A DNA stretch of 64,000 bases, from the NCBI GenBank assembly GCA_001657395.1, contig LYSY01000007.1, forward strand, positions 62,001 through 126,000. Reading direction: 5' to 3'. Shown piece by piece: positions 8,191-16,825 of the stretch (the stretch's first letter is position 1; the number at the start of each line of letters is the position of its first letter). The stretch comes from Rhodospirillales bacterium BBD 1991-14. Its GTDB lineage: Bacteria > Pseudomonadota > Alphaproteobacteria > Kiloniellales > Kiloniellaceae. Below the pieces are notes generated by a model. That model saw nothing but the letters and a program-made list of their open reading frames with translations, did no database searches and was not told where the DNA came from. The translations under genes and the position numbers were made by a program.

Positions 8191-9762
8191 TCAGATCGCA
8201 TTCTTGCCCATCTGGTCAGCGATGTAGTCGGCCTGGCGCAGGGCCAGGGCGACAATCGTCAGGGTCGGGTTCTCCGCCGCGCCGGTGGTGAACTGGCTGC
8301 CGTCGGAGATGAAGAGGTTGGCGATGTCGTGGGTCTGGCCCCACTTGTTCACCACGCCGTCGCGCGGCTTCTCGCTCATCCGGTTGGTGCCCAGGTTGTG
8401 GGTCGAGGGGTAGGGCGGCGTCGGGAAGGTCCTGACCGCCCCCACCGCGTCGTAGACCGCCGCACCCTGCCGGTAGGCATGGTTGCGCATGGCGACGTCG
8501 TTGGCGTGGTCGTCGAAGTGCACGTCGGGCACCGGCAGACCGTGCTGGTCCTTCATCGTCGCGTGCAGGGTGATTCGGTTGGTCTCCTGCGGCATGTCCT
8601 CGCCCACCAGCCACATGCCGGCCATGTGGTCGTACATGTCCATGGCCGAGGTGAAGCCGCGCCCCCAGGCACCGGGGTTGAGGAAGGCGGCCATGAACGG
8701 CAGGCCGAGCGACAGCGTTTCCATCTCGTAACCGCCGACGAAACCGCGCGAAGGATCGTTGACGGACTCGTCGGTGATGATCCCCGCCATGGTGGTGCCG
8801 CGGTACATGTGCACCGGGCGGTCGAAGACGGCATAGACGCTGCCGGTCATGTGGCGCATGTAATTGCGCCCCACCTGGCCGGAGGAATTGGCCAGGCCGT
8901 CGGGGAACATCGCCGAGGCGGAGTTCAGCAGCAGCCGCGGCGATTCGATGGAATTGCCGGCGACCGCGACCGCCCGCGCCTTCTGCCGATGCTGCTTGCC
9001 CTCGGCATCGGCATAGAGCACGCCGGTGACCTTGCCGGAACTGTCGTGCTCGATCTGCAGCACCTGGCTGTTGGGCCGCACCTCCAGCTTGCCGGTCTCT
9101 TCGCCCTTGGGGATCTCTGCATAGAGCGTCGACCACTTGGCGCCCGTCTTGCAGCCCTGGAAGCAGAAGCCGATCTGCTGGCAGGCGCCGCGGCCGTCGC
9201 GGTCGGCGGAGTTGATCGCCATGCGCCCGGTGTGACAGCTCTTGTAGCCCAGCTTGTCGGCACCGGCTTTCATGACCTTGAAGTTGTTGTTGCCCGGAAG
9301 GCCGTCGATGCCGTGGGTGCGGGTCACGCCCATGCGGTCTTCGGCCTTGGCGTACCAGGGCTCCATGTCGGTCAGCGTGATCGGCCAGTCCAGCAGGTTG
9401 GCGCCGGCGATCTCGCCGTAGGTGCTGCGCACCTTGAACTCGTGCTCCTGAAAGCGCAGCGAGGCGCCGGCCCAGTGCACGGTGGAGCCGCCCACCGCCT
9501 TGACGATCCAGGCCGGCAGGCCGGGAAAGTCCTTGGCGACCCGCCAGTCGCCGGAGGTGGTGCGCGCGTCGAGCCAGGAGATCTTGCCGAACATTCCCCA
9601 CTCGTCGTTTTCGAAGTCGTCGATCTCGTGGCGGCCGCCGGCCTCCAGGATCACGGTCCGGATGCCCTTCAGGGCGAGCTCGGTGCCCAGCGTGCCGCCG
9701 CCGGCGCCTGAGCCGATGACGACGACGACGCTGTCGTCGTTCAGATCGAATGTCTTTGCCAT
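8191..9762 (-). CDS. GMC-family membrane-associated dehydrogenase, large subunit
   Basis: A 523-aa FAD enzyme of the GMC oxidoreductase family, gluconate 2-dehydrogenase alpha-subunit type. FAD-binding Rossmann motif IGSGAGGGTLGTELALKG near residue 17, a cysteine-containing region (ACQQIGFCFQGC) found in this subfamily, HNLGTNRMS with the catalytic His near residue 455, and the C-terminal NPTLTIVALALRQADYI. It oxidises an alcohol or sugar acid and passes electrons on. The partner small subunit gene (Tat-exported) lies 16 bases upstream in the same operon; the cytochrome c subunit common in such complexes is absent here. Substrate unknown; it has no Tat signal of its own and probably hitch-hikes with the small subunit. 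Confidence 0.85.
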   Translation of the reverse strand: MAKTFDLNDDSVVVVIGSGAGGGTLGTELALKGIRTVILEAGGRHEIDDFENDEWGMFGKISWLDARTTSGDWRVAKDFPGLPAWIVKAVGGSTVHWAGASLRFQEHEFKVRSTYGEIAGANLLDWPITLTDMEPWYAKAEDRMGVTRTHGIDGLPGNNNFKVMKAGADKLGYKSCHTGRMAINSADRDGRGACQQIGFCFQGCKTGAKWSTLYAEIPKGEETGKLEVRPNSQVLQIEHDSSGKVTGVLYADAEGKQHRQKARAVAVAGNSIESPRLLLNSASAMFPDGLANSSGQVGRNYMRHMTGSVYAVFDRPVHMYRGTTMAGIITDESVNDPSRGFVGGYEMETLSLGLPFMAAFLNPGAWGRGFTSAMDMYDHMAGMWLVGEDMPQETNRITLHATMKDQHGLPVPDVHFDDHANDVAMRNHAYRQGAAVYDAVGAVRTFPTPPYPSTHNLGTNRMSEKPRDGVVNKWGQTHDIANLFISDGSQFTTGAAENPTLTIVALALRQADYIADQMGKNAI

Positions 9763-9778
9763 GGTCCGTCCTCCCCGC

Positions 9779-10330
9779 TCAGGCTTCCAGCCAGTCGATG
9801 TCGTCGAAGCCGCGGCTGATGTAACCGCCCTTCTCCGCCGAGGCGCCCTCGTAGCCGAACTTGGCCCAGACCTCCGGCTGGTTGTAGAGCCCGGTGATCA
9901 GGCCGCCGCGGATCTTTTGGAAGAAGGCGCCGTCTTCGATGGAGGTCAGGATGGCGACGCGGTCCTCCTCCCAGGCGACATCGCGATAGCCGCCGCCGTG
10001 GCGCGCCTGGGCCGTCGCATCCAAGAGGTCGACCCCGCCTTCCAGCATGGCTTTCAGCGCCGCGTCCTCGCCGGCCGAAGCGTCATAGCCGATCATCGCC
10101 TGGGCATAGAACTTGTCGGCCAGGTGATCGTGCGGGTAGGTGTCGCGGGCCATCTGCACCAGCGTTGCCATGCTCGCGGGCCGCAGGTTTTTCACCTCCA
10201 TGGCCCAGGCCCCGCCGGAGCCCATCACGATCCCGCCGTTGACAACGGCGATGATGCCGGCGGTGCCGGCCCCGGCGGTCTTCAGAAACCGCCGGCGCGT
10301 CACCTTCGTGCGCTTATCCAACGTCCTCAT
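9779..10330 (-). CDS. Gluconate 2-dehydrogenase subunit 3-like Tat protein
   Basis: About 183 aa. A twin-arginine signal (TRRRFLKTAGAGTAGI) is followed by the subunit-3 fold (PHDHLADKFYAQAMIGYD), as in the small subunit of gluconate/sorbitol/2-ketogluconate dehydrogenase complexes; it carries the folded flavin subunit across the membrane. The start at 10330 has GGAGG eight bases upstream. It is immediately upstream of the GMC subunit, and the two stop/start signals are 16 bases apart. Confidence 0.85.
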   Translation of the reverse strand: MRTLDKRTKVTRRRFLKTAGAGTAGIIAVVNGGIVMGSGGAWAMEVKNLRPASMATLVQMARDTYPHDHLADKFYAQAMIGYDASAGEDAALKAMLEGGVDLLDATAQARHGGGYRDVAWEEDRVAILTSIEDGAFFQKIRGGLITGLYNQPEVWAKFGYEGASAEKGGYISRGFDDIDWLEA

Positions 10331-10397
10331 GGGTCTTTCCTCCTCAGATCCTCTGCTTTGTTCTTTGTTTTTCTGTATGCGCGTCGGCGCCCAGCCT

Positions 10398-10793
10398 TCA
10401 GCGGTAGCGGCCGTGTTGCTGCAGCACCTCGATCTTGTAGCCATCGGGGTCCTGCACGAAAAAGAAGGCCGCCATCAGCGCGCCGTCGCGGTGAAACTCC
10501 TTCATCGGATTGGGGTTGAGACCGAGTTCCTCGAAGCGTTCGTGCTCCGCCTTCAGGTCTTCCACCGCCACCGCCAGGTGCCCGTAGCCGGTGCCGTGTG
10601 TGTAAGGTTCGCTCTGGCTCTTGTTGACCGTCAGTTCGACTTCGAAGTCGTTTTCGGGGTTGCGCAGATAAATCAGCGTGAAGTCGTCGAAGTCAAAACG
10701 GTCGGCGACATCCAGCCCGAAGGCCTTCCTGTAGAAGTCCGTCGAGCGCGTCTCGTCCATTACACGGATCATGGTGTGGATGGCTTTGGCCAT
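10398..10793 (-). CDS. Glyoxalase I-like VOC-family protein
   Basis: About 131 aa, closest in layout to lactoylglutathione lyase (GloA): HTMIRVMDETRSTDFYRKAF at the start, metal-site residues in H (HTMIRV), E (FEVELTVN), H (GYGHLAVAV) and E (YKIEVLQQ). It would isomerise the methylglyoxal-glutathione hemithioacetal, or act on another vicinal-oxygen-chelate substrate. The ATG at 10793 has GAGG at suitable spacing; an ATG three codons earlier (10802) abuts that GAGG. It lies 67 bases upstream of the dehydrogenase pair on the same strand and may be co-transcribed. Confidence 0.8.
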   Translation of the reverse strand: MAKAIHTMIRVMDETRSTDFYRKAFGLDVADRFDFDDFTLIYLRNPENDFEVELTVNKSQSEPYTHGTGYGHLAVAVEDLKAEHERFEELGLNPNPMKEFHRDGALMAAFFFVQDPDGYKIEVLQQHGRYR

Positions 10794-10802
10794 GGCGGTC
10801 AT

Positions 10803-11092
10803 CCTCGCTTTATCTGCTGGCTGCCTCGATCAGGCCGCCCGCGGCGTCTGGTGACAGCCAGCGCCAAGGGCGCGTCGCCGGCGCCATGAGAGGCAGGGCG
10901 CAGGCGCACATCGGGCAGCAAGACTCACAACCTGTGGAGAGCGGTCGGCACAGCCGTTCATCCTCCCGGGCCGTTTCGCTTTGCGCGTTCTCTCGGCCGT
11001 TGGTGAGGAGTCTACCGTCCGGCAGCGGACAGGTGGTGTTATGCCGCTACTACAGCAGCAGGGAGGCGTGATCGTCGCCGCGAGATCTGTGT
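10803..11092. other. Intergenic stretch without recognised gene
   Basis: About 290 bases between the glyoxalase-like start and the RHH protein stop. No conserved coding frame, tRNA-like fold or strong terminator was seen. It must contain the promoter of the minus-strand glyoxalase gene. Confidence 0.5.
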
Positions 11093-11413
11093 CTAGACCG
11101 CGATGCTTTCCTCAACCGGCAGCTTGGCCGACGGCCGAACCGATTGCGGAAAGCGTTCATCGGTCAGGAAGACAAGGCAGGCGCAACGCAGCAGCGAGGC
11201 AAAGTTGCTGATCTCGCCCTGAAGCTCCAGAACCTCTTCGTAGAGTTCAGAGACGAACTGCGGCACCGTCATGCTCTGTGACCGCGCCATAGCCTCCAGA
11301 ATGTCCCAGAAACGGGCTTCCAGCCTGACAGAGGTACTGTGGCCGTTGATGCGGATCGACCGCGTCACGAAACGATAGGTCTCAGGATCCTGTCCGGAAA
11401 AAACATGGCACAT
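11093..11413 (-). CDS. Ribbon-helix-helix domain protein
   Basis: A 106-aa protein of the RHH_4 kind (small alphaproteobacterial ribbon-helix-helix proteins). The beta strand and helix pair are seen in TRSIRINGHSTSVRLEARFW and DILEAMARSQSMTVPQFVSELYEE. The start at 11413 has GGAGG seven bases upstream (MCHVFSGQDPETY). It probably binds DNA as a dimer, perhaps regulating itself or the divergent dioxygenase gene. The same frame stays open for ~600 bases upstream but that part is not conserved. Confidence 0.75.
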   Translation of the reverse strand: MCHVFSGQDPETYRFVTRSIRINGHSTSVRLEARFWDILEAMARSQSMTVPQFVSELYEEVLELQGEISNFASLLRCACLVFLTDERFPQSVRPSAKLPVEESIAV

Positions 11414-11697
11414 GGGTCTGACCTCCCCAGGACAGCGGGAGCCCGCAGCAACCCCGGTCTCAGCGCGATACCGCCGCGACGGCCGGTTTGCAGGCCCCGA
11501 TAAGCCGAACATTTGTAACTTTTCGTTGCAATAAGTATGCGGAATCGCAGACCGCACTGTCCAGCGTCTCCTTTCACGCCGGCTGATCGGGCCGAAGGAC
11601 AGGCCGGTCAAAAGGTCCCAGTTGGTCGGAAAGTGCTCTAGGCTGGCAGCAGCGTGCGGCGGCTGGGACCGCAGGCCGGAACAGGGAACCGCAGAAC
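11414..11697. other. Divergent intergenic region
   Basis: 284 bases between two divergent genes (RHH protein and PhyH dioxygenase), so both promoters must lie here. An A/T-richer patch around 11515-11540 is the likeliest promoter area for the minus-strand gene. No clear palindromic operator was found. Confidence 0.4.
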
Positions 11698-12570
11698 ATG
11701 CCCGATCAGACCGAATCAGCAGAGCACACAGCGCAACTCCCCGAAGCGGCGATCGCCGCGTTTCAGCGAGACGGGGTCGTCTGCCTGCGGCAGGCCTTTG
11801 ACCGGCGCTGGCTGGAGCTGCTTGATCAGGGCATCTCGGAAAACCTGAGGAATCCAAGTCCGCGCCAAGAAGTTCGCCGTGCCCAGGGCAACCAGGAGGG
11901 GCCGCGCTACATAGAGGATTTCTGGGTCTGGGCGGACTTCCCGGCCTTCGAAACCTTCGTGCGTCAGTCGCCGGCCGCAGGCCTGGCGGCCCAACTGCTG
12001 GGCGCACACCGGATCAACCTGGTGATGGACAACTGGTTCCTGCGCGAGACCGGCTCCTCGGCCCGGCCGCCATGGCACCATGACATCTCCTATTTCGACT
12101 TCGAGGGCAGCATGTGCGTGCTCTGGCTGCCGCTGGAGGCGACCAGCAAGGCGGAGGGGATTTCCTTCGTACGCGGCTCGCACCTCTGGAACCGCCTTTT
12201 TATGCGCACTTTCTTCGCCGATCACCGCCCTGCCGCCGCGCCGGGGATGGTCAACGGCAAGCTCTACGAGGCGCCGCCGGATATCGATGCCAACCCGCAG
12301 GACTACGAGCTTCTGTCCTTCGATTGCGCAGCCGGCGACTGCATTTTCTTCGACATGCGCTGTCTGCACGGTGCTCTTTCAGCCCACACGCCGGATCAGA
12401 CGCGGCGGCGCTACACCCTGCGAATGGCCAAGGAAGACGCGCGGATCCGCTACCGCGGGGACTGGGCCAAACAGGAGCGTGCCATCATGGAAGCCGCCGG
12501 CCACCGCGAAGGCGACGCCCTGGTGAGCGAATTCTTTCCGACCCTCTGGGAAAAGGCGGCGGACGGCTAG
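11698..12570 (+). CDS. Phytanoyl-CoA dioxygenase-family protein (PhyH)
   Basis: A 290-aa Fe(II)/2-oxoglutarate-dependent oxygenase. The metal triad is visible as HHD (PPWHHDISYF) and the distal His (MRCLHGALSAH), with an Arg after it (RRYTLR) to hold 2-oxoglutarate. N-terminal FQRDGVVCLRQAF is the usual PhyH opening. Such enzymes hydroxylate lipids, ectoine or small natural products; this one lacks the ectoine-hydroxylase context. It stands alone upstream of the BCCT operon (gap 211 bases). A substrate among betaine-like osmolytes would fit the neighbours but is a guess. Confidence 0.85.
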   Translation: MPDQTESAEHTAQLPEAAIAAFQRDGVVCLRQAFDRRWLELLDQGISENLRNPSPRQEVRRAQGNQEGPRYIEDFWVWADFPAFETFVRQSPAAGLAAQLLGAHRINLVMDNWFLRETGSSARPPWHHDISYFDFEGSMCVLWLPLEATSKAEGISFVRGSHLWNRLFMRTFFADHRPAAAPGMVNGKLYEAPPDIDANPQDYELLSFDCAAGDCIFFDMRCLHGALSAHTPDQTRRRYTLRMAKEDARIRYRGDWAKQERAIMEAAGHREGDALVSEFFPTLWEKAADG

Positions 12571-12732
12571 AGCAGATCCGGGCGCGCCAACGTCGTCTCA
12601 AGCAAAGTAAGGGTCGTGAGAAGCACACGGCGGCACTTGCGAGCATCTATCCTGGCCACTCAACCGGGGACAGCAGTCCCGGACCGTGCTACGGTCGCGA
12701 GACACCACGACTAAGCACGAGCAACAAAAAAA

Positions 12733-12761
12733 GCCTCCGCAACGCAAAGAAATGCGGAAGC
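12733..12761 (-). terminator. Hairpin with A-tract in front of the BCCT gene
   Basis: GCCTCCGC (12733-12740) pairs with GCGGAAGC (12754-12761) with one mismatch; seven A precede it (12726-12732). Read on the minus strand this is a hairpin followed by seven T, the form of an intrinsic terminator, although no minus-strand gene ends here. Confidence 0.3.
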
Positions 12762-12781
12762 ACATAACTGGGGGGGTGTGC

Positions 12782-14371
12782 ATGCTTTTCAAGAATCCCG
12801 TCCTGATCATTTCCGTCGGACTCAGCGCCATCATCGGTATCTGGAGCGTCGTCTCACCTGATGACGTGACCGGCGCCGCCGTCGCCCTGACCAGCGGTGC
12901 GCTGGAGTACCTCGACTGGCTGTTCATGCTCACCTGCACAATGTTCGTCTTCCTCGTCGTCTACCTGGCGATCACCCGCTACGGCGAGATCAAACTGGGC
13001 AAGGACGAAGAGGAGCCGGAGTTCTCGACGGCCTCGTGGATCGCCATGCTGTTTGCCGGCGGCATGGGCTCGGGCCTGCTGTTCTGGGGCGTGGCCGAGC
13101 CGATGTACCACTTCTACTCGCCGCCGGGCATGGACGGGGAGACCGCGGAAGCCGCGCGCATGGCCTTCGTCATCACCAACCTGCACTGGGGATTTCACGC
13201 CTGGGCGATCTACGGCGTCTGTGCGCTGGTCATCGCCTATTTCGTGTTCCGCAAGGACGCCCCCTCGATGGTCTCGACGCCCATCGAATACGCCCTGCGC
13301 CCTCTGCTCGGCGACCGCGCGACCGGCGTCATCTCCGTGACCTCCGACGTGCTGGCGGTCATGGCGGTGGTCTTCGGGCTTGCCGGCTCGCTCGGCATGG
13401 GCACCCTGCTGGTGCGCTCGGGCCTGGCAGAGGTCTTCGGCACCGACCCGGCGTCGCTCACCGTGGCCATCGGCATCCTGGTGGTGATGACCATTGCCTT
13501 CCTGCTGTCCGCCTGTACCGGCGTCGACAAAGGCATCAAGATTCTTTCCAACCTCAACATGGTGATCGCCATCGTCATCATGCTGGTGGTGCTCTTCGCC
13601 GGTCCCACGACCTTCATCTTCAACGCCTTCGTGAACTCCATCGGCGACTATCTCAGCCAGTTCATCTTCCTGTCGTTCCGCATCTTCTCCTATGACGACT
13701 CGCTGCGCGGCTGGACCCACGGCTGGACCCTGACCTACCTCATCTGGTGGATCGCCTGGGGCCCCTTCGTCGGCATCTTCATCGCCCGCATCAGCCGTGG
13801 GCGCACCATCCGCGAGTTCTGCATCGGCGTCGTCATGGTGCCGACGATCTTCTCCATGCTGTGGTTCGCCGTCTTCGGCGGCGCCTCGGTCTACATCGAG
13901 ATGAACGGCGGCGGCGGCCTGGCGGAGGTGGTCTTCGAGGACGTCACCAAGGCGCTTTTCACCTTCTTCAGCTATCTGCCGGGCACCGGTTTGCTGAACA
14001 TTCTGGCGGTCATCCTGATCTTCGTCTTCCTGGTGACCAGCGCCGATTCCGGAACCTTCGTGGTTTCCATGATGACCACCCGGGGCAATCTGAACCCGGA
14101 TGTGCGCACCAAGCTGCTCTGGGGCATCATCATGTCGGCCATCACCTTCGGCGTGCTGGTCTCCGGCAGTGTGACGGTGGCCAAGGCGATGGCGATCACC
14201 GGCGCCATACCCTTTACCTTCATCGTCTTCTTCCAACTGGTCGGGTTCTTCCGAGCCTTGAGAGAGGACGAGTCGCCGGAGAACCGCGACCTTCGCATGG
14301 CGCGGCGTATGGCGCATGCCCAGGCTCAGGCCCAGGGCCAGGCGCAGCCCGGCGGCGGATCGGCGGATTAA
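12782..14371 (+). CDS. BCCT-family betaine/carnitine/choline transporter
   Basis: A 529-aa secondary transporter of the inner membrane with twelve expected helices. Family marks: MFAGGMGSGLLFWGVAEPM, with the glycine-rich helix TM3, and the signature WTLTYLIWWIAWGPFVGIF with the TM8 tryptophans that make the substrate box, followed by ARISRGRTIREF. GMGSG indicates a Na+-type binding segment as in BetP. The cytoplasmic C-terminus is short and Gln/Ala-rich, not the long basic osmosensory tail of BetP. The start at 12782 follows GGGGGG; earlier in-frame ATGs add a polar non-conserved leader. It is first in a three-gene operon with a fused binding protein (15-base gap) and a UspA protein. Confidence 0.9.
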   Translation: MLFKNPVLIISVGLSAIIGIWSVVSPDDVTGAAVALTSGALEYLDWLFMLTCTMFVFLVVYLAITRYGEIKLGKDEEEPEFSTASWIAMLFAGGMGSGLLFWGVAEPMYHFYSPPGMDGETAEAARMAFVITNLHWGFHAWAIYGVCALVIAYFVFRKDAPSMVSTPIEYALRPLLGDRATGVISVTSDVLAVMAVVFGLAGSLGMGTLLVRSGLAEVFGTDPASLTVAIGILVVMTIAFLLSACTGVDKGIKILSNLNMVIAIVIMLVVLFAGPTTFIFNAFVNSIGDYLSQFIFLSFRIFSYDDSLRGWTHGWTLTYLIWWIAWGPFVGIFIARISRGRTIREFCIGVVMVPTIFSMLWFAVFGGASVYIEMNGGGGLAEVVFEDVTKALFTFFSYLPGTGLLNILAVILIFVFLVTSADSGTFVVSMMTTRGNLNPDVRTKLLWGIIMSAITFGVLVSGSVTVAKAMAITGAIPFTFIVFFQLVGFFRALREDESPENRDLRMARRMAHAQAQAQGQAQPGGGSAD

Positions 14372-14386
14372 GGGGGGAGAGGAACA

Positions 14387-16333
14387 ATGACCAGATCAAG
14401 CAGAACCGCCGCCCTCGCCCTCGTTCTCGCCGCCAGCCTCGGCCTTGCGGCCTGCGCGGAAGAAGACGCGAAGATCGTGCGCGTCGCCTCGAAGAACTTC
14501 ACCGAAAACATGCTGATGGCCGAGATGATGGCCCGCATCGCCGAAGAGGACGGCCTGGCGGTGCAGCGGGCCATCCCCTACGGCTCCTCGGCGGAAACCT
14601 TCGAGGCTCTGAAGCAGGGGCGCATCGACCTCTATCCGGAATACAACGGGACCGGCCTGGTCTACCTCGGCCAGCCGCCGATGACCGACGGCGATGCGGC
14701 CCTGGCACGGGTGCGCGAGCTCTATGGCGCCCTCGAGCTGGATTGGCGCGAGCGCCTCGGCTTTTCCAGCGACTACGTGCTGGTGGTCCGCCCGGAGGTC
14801 GCCCAGGCCCAGGACATCGCCAGGATCAGCGATCTCGCGCAGTTGGAGAGCGTCGACTTCGCCACCGACGATACCTTCGTCGAGCGCCCGCTCGACGGCC
14901 TCAACCCGCTGGTGCGGCGCTACGGGCTGCGGCCCGGCAAGGTTCTGACTTACAGTCTCGACGAGGGCGGCAAGGACGCCATCGCCCAGGCGGTGCTGGA
15001 AGGCGACGCTCTCGTCGGCGAGCTGTTCCGCACCGACCAGCAGATCGACAGCTTCGACCTGGTGGTTCTGCAGGACGACCTCGCCTTCTTCCCGGTCTAC
15101 GAGCCTTCCCCGCTGGTGCGCCGCGAGGCGCTGAACCGCTTTCCCGAACTGGGGCCCGCGCTGGCAAAGCTGGAGAATAAGCTGACCGCCGACGCAATGC
15201 GGGAGATGATCGCCGAGGTCGAGTTGGAGGGACGCAGCGTGGCCGCTGTCGCCTTCGACTATCTTGTCGCATCAGGCCTGCTGCAGGCGGCATCAGAAGC
15301 GGGCGACACCGGCGGCGGCGGGGCCGATCCGCTGGTGGTAGCGATGGGCGAGCTGGACTCGCTCGCCGGGCCGGCCGGAAAGGCCGTGCGCGCGGCGCGC
15401 AGCGTCTTTCCCAAGCGCTCCGTCATCGTCGAGCGGGCCCCCAACCCGCTCGATCTCGTCACCTCCGGGGCTGCACGCCTCGCTGTGGCCGGCGTCGACT
15501 CCTTCTACGAGGTCGAGGGCGACAGCGCCATGCTGACCAGCCCGGCCGAGGCCCTGGGTGTGGTCGGCTTCCAGGTGGCCCATGTGATCACCCGCGAGAA
15601 CGGCCCGGCCGGCCTGGCGGAGGTCGGCAAGCTGGGCGTCGGGCAGGCCGGCTCCTCCTCCGACCGGGTGGCGCGCATGGCCCTCGCCGGCATCGGGCTG
15701 GCCGAGGTGAATGTGGTCGCCGGCCAGGATGCGGAACTGGGAATCCAGTTCGAGGCCATGGCCAAGGGACTGGTGGACGCCCTGTTCGTCATGGCCCCGC
15801 TCGGCGACACGGCGGTGCTGGAGCTGCTCGAAGGCGGCTCGTTCAAGCTGCTGCCGATCCCGGGCTGGACCGAAGGCAACGCGCCGCTGCGTTTTTCCTT
15901 CCTGCGTCAGATCCAGATCCCGCAGGGCACCTACGACGGCCAGCAGGCCGCCATCGAGACGCTCGGGGTGCAGATGGTGCTGGCCGGTCCCTCCGGCGGA
16001 CGGGAAGCTTTCGGCGCGCAGGGCCCCGGCACCACCGGCACGGCGGCCACGCAGCCCTTGCCGGCCTCCACCGTTCAGGAGCTCGCCAAGGCTCTGGGTT
16101 CGGCCGAGGCGGTCGACCCGGCGGCGCCGGCCGCCGCCGCTCTCAGGCCCACGCTCGACGAAGGCCCGCAGCCGCTCGTCGCCGACCCGGCGACCTCGCT
16201 GATCAACCTCGTCGCCAGCCTGTTCCTGGTCTGGATGGTCTATCTCTTGGTTGCCAGACCGCGGCGCGCGCCGGATCAGCCCAGCGACATCCGCATAACA
16301 CCGGCCAGGTCGGCCGACAGCACCGGCGAGTGA
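14387..16333 (+). CDS. Fused OpuAC + TAXI double binding protein with membrane anchor
   Basis: A 648-aa exported protein. Residues 1-21 look like a lipoprotein signal (LGLAACAEE, Cys ~22). Residues ~28-295 are a glycine-betaine/choline ABC-type binding domain (OpuAC/OsmX kind: VASKNFTEN, DLYPEYNGTGLVYLG). After a Gly-rich linker (~305) residues ~313-545 match TAXI-type TRAP receptors (KLGVGQAGSSSDRVA, MAKGLVDALFVMAPLGDT, QIPQGTYDGQQAAIETLG). A Pro/Ala linker leads to one helix (LINLVASLFLVWMVYLLVA, ~605-623) and a short basic cytoplasmic tail. No ABC or TRAP membrane subunit is nearby: its neighbours are a BCCT carrier and a UspA protein. It may feed or sense ligand for the BCCT; that is inference. 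Confidence 0.75.
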   Translation: MTRSSRTAALALVLAASLGLAACAEEDAKIVRVASKNFTENMLMAEMMARIAEEDGLAVQRAIPYGSSAETFEALKQGRIDLYPEYNGTGLVYLGQPPMTDGDAALARVRELYGALELDWRERLGFSSDYVLVVRPEVAQAQDIARISDLAQLESVDFATDDTFVERPLDGLNPLVRRYGLRPGKVLTYSLDEGGKDAIAQAVLEGDALVGELFRTDQQIDSFDLVVLQDDLAFFPVYEPSPLVRREALNRFPELGPALAKLENKLTADAMREMIAEVELEGRSVAAVAFDYLVASGLLQAASEAGDTGGGGADPLVVAMGELDSLAGPAGKAVRAARSVFPKRSVIVERAPNPLDLVTSGAARLAVAGVDSFYEVEGDSAMLTSPAEALGVVGFQVAHVITRENGPAGLAEVGKLGVGQAGSSSDRVARMALAGIGLAEVNVVAGQDAELGIQFEAMAKGLVDALFVMAPLGDTAVLELLEGGSFKLLPIPGWTEGNAPLRFSFLRQIQIPQGTYDGQQAAIETLGVQMVLAGPSGGREAFGAQGPGTTGTAATQPLPASTVQELAKALGSAEAVDPAAPAAAALRPTLDEGPQPLVADPATSLINLVASLFLVWMVYLLVARPRRAPDQPSDIRITPARSADSTGE

Positions 16334-16351
16334 TCGGGGGAGGACGCGCCA

Positions 16352-16804
16352 ATGACAAAGAAAGTACTGGTTCCCATCGACCTGGAACACAAAAGCTCCT
16401 GGGCCAAGGCGCTGCCCAACGGCGTCGATCAGGCCCGCATCCTGGGGGGCGAGGTCTGGCTGATGACGGTCGTCCCGCACATTCCATCCGGGATCGATTG
16501 GCGCTATGCCATCCGCGGCGAGGAGCACGGCTCGATCGACTATGACGTGAAGGAGTTCGTCAAACAGGCCGAGGGGCGTTTGAAGGAACTGGCAGGCGAG
16601 CTGATTCCCGACGATCTCTTCGGCGGCATCATCGCCGCGCACGGGACGATCTACGAGAAGATCGTCGAAGCGGCGGAACAGATCGGCGCGGATCTGATCG
16701 TCATGGCCGCACACCGCCCCTCGCTGAAGGACTATCTGCTCGGCCCCAACACGGCGCGGGTCGCCCGCCACGCACCCTGTTCGGTGCACATCGTGCGCGA
16801 CTGA
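16352..16804 (+). CDS. UspA-family protein
   Basis: A 150-aa single-domain universal stress protein: KKVLVPIDLE at strand 1, LIVMAAHRP and the nucleotide-loop region LLGPNTARVARHAPCSVHIV at the end. The usual GxxGx9GS/T nucleotide loop is reduced (GPNTA instead of GSVA-S), so ATP binding is uncertain. It is third in the BCCT operon (18-base gap, strong GGGGGAGG). The ectoine TRAP system of Halomonas has an analogous UspA regulator (TeaD), so a regulatory role on the adjacent transporter is plausible. Confidence 0.85.
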   Translation: MTKKVLVPIDLEHKSSWAKALPNGVDQARILGGEVWLMTVVPHIPSGIDWRYAIRGEEHGSIDYDVKEFVKQAEGRLKELAGELIPDDLFGGIIAAHGTIYEKIVEAAEQIGADLIVMAAHRPSLKDYLLGPNTARVARHAPCSVHIVRD

Positions 16805-16825
16805 CCGCCACCGGCGTGCGGCGGC

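Noticed and set aside
8329-9711. 460-codon open frame antisense to the GMC dehydrogenase
   Set aside because: Composition (Val, Gly, His, Arg, Ala) is that of an antisense shadow; the GMC motifs lie on the other strand.
10803-11092. Possible small gene in the 290-base gap
   Set aside because: Short frames exist but lack ribosome-binding sites and conserved-looking sequence.
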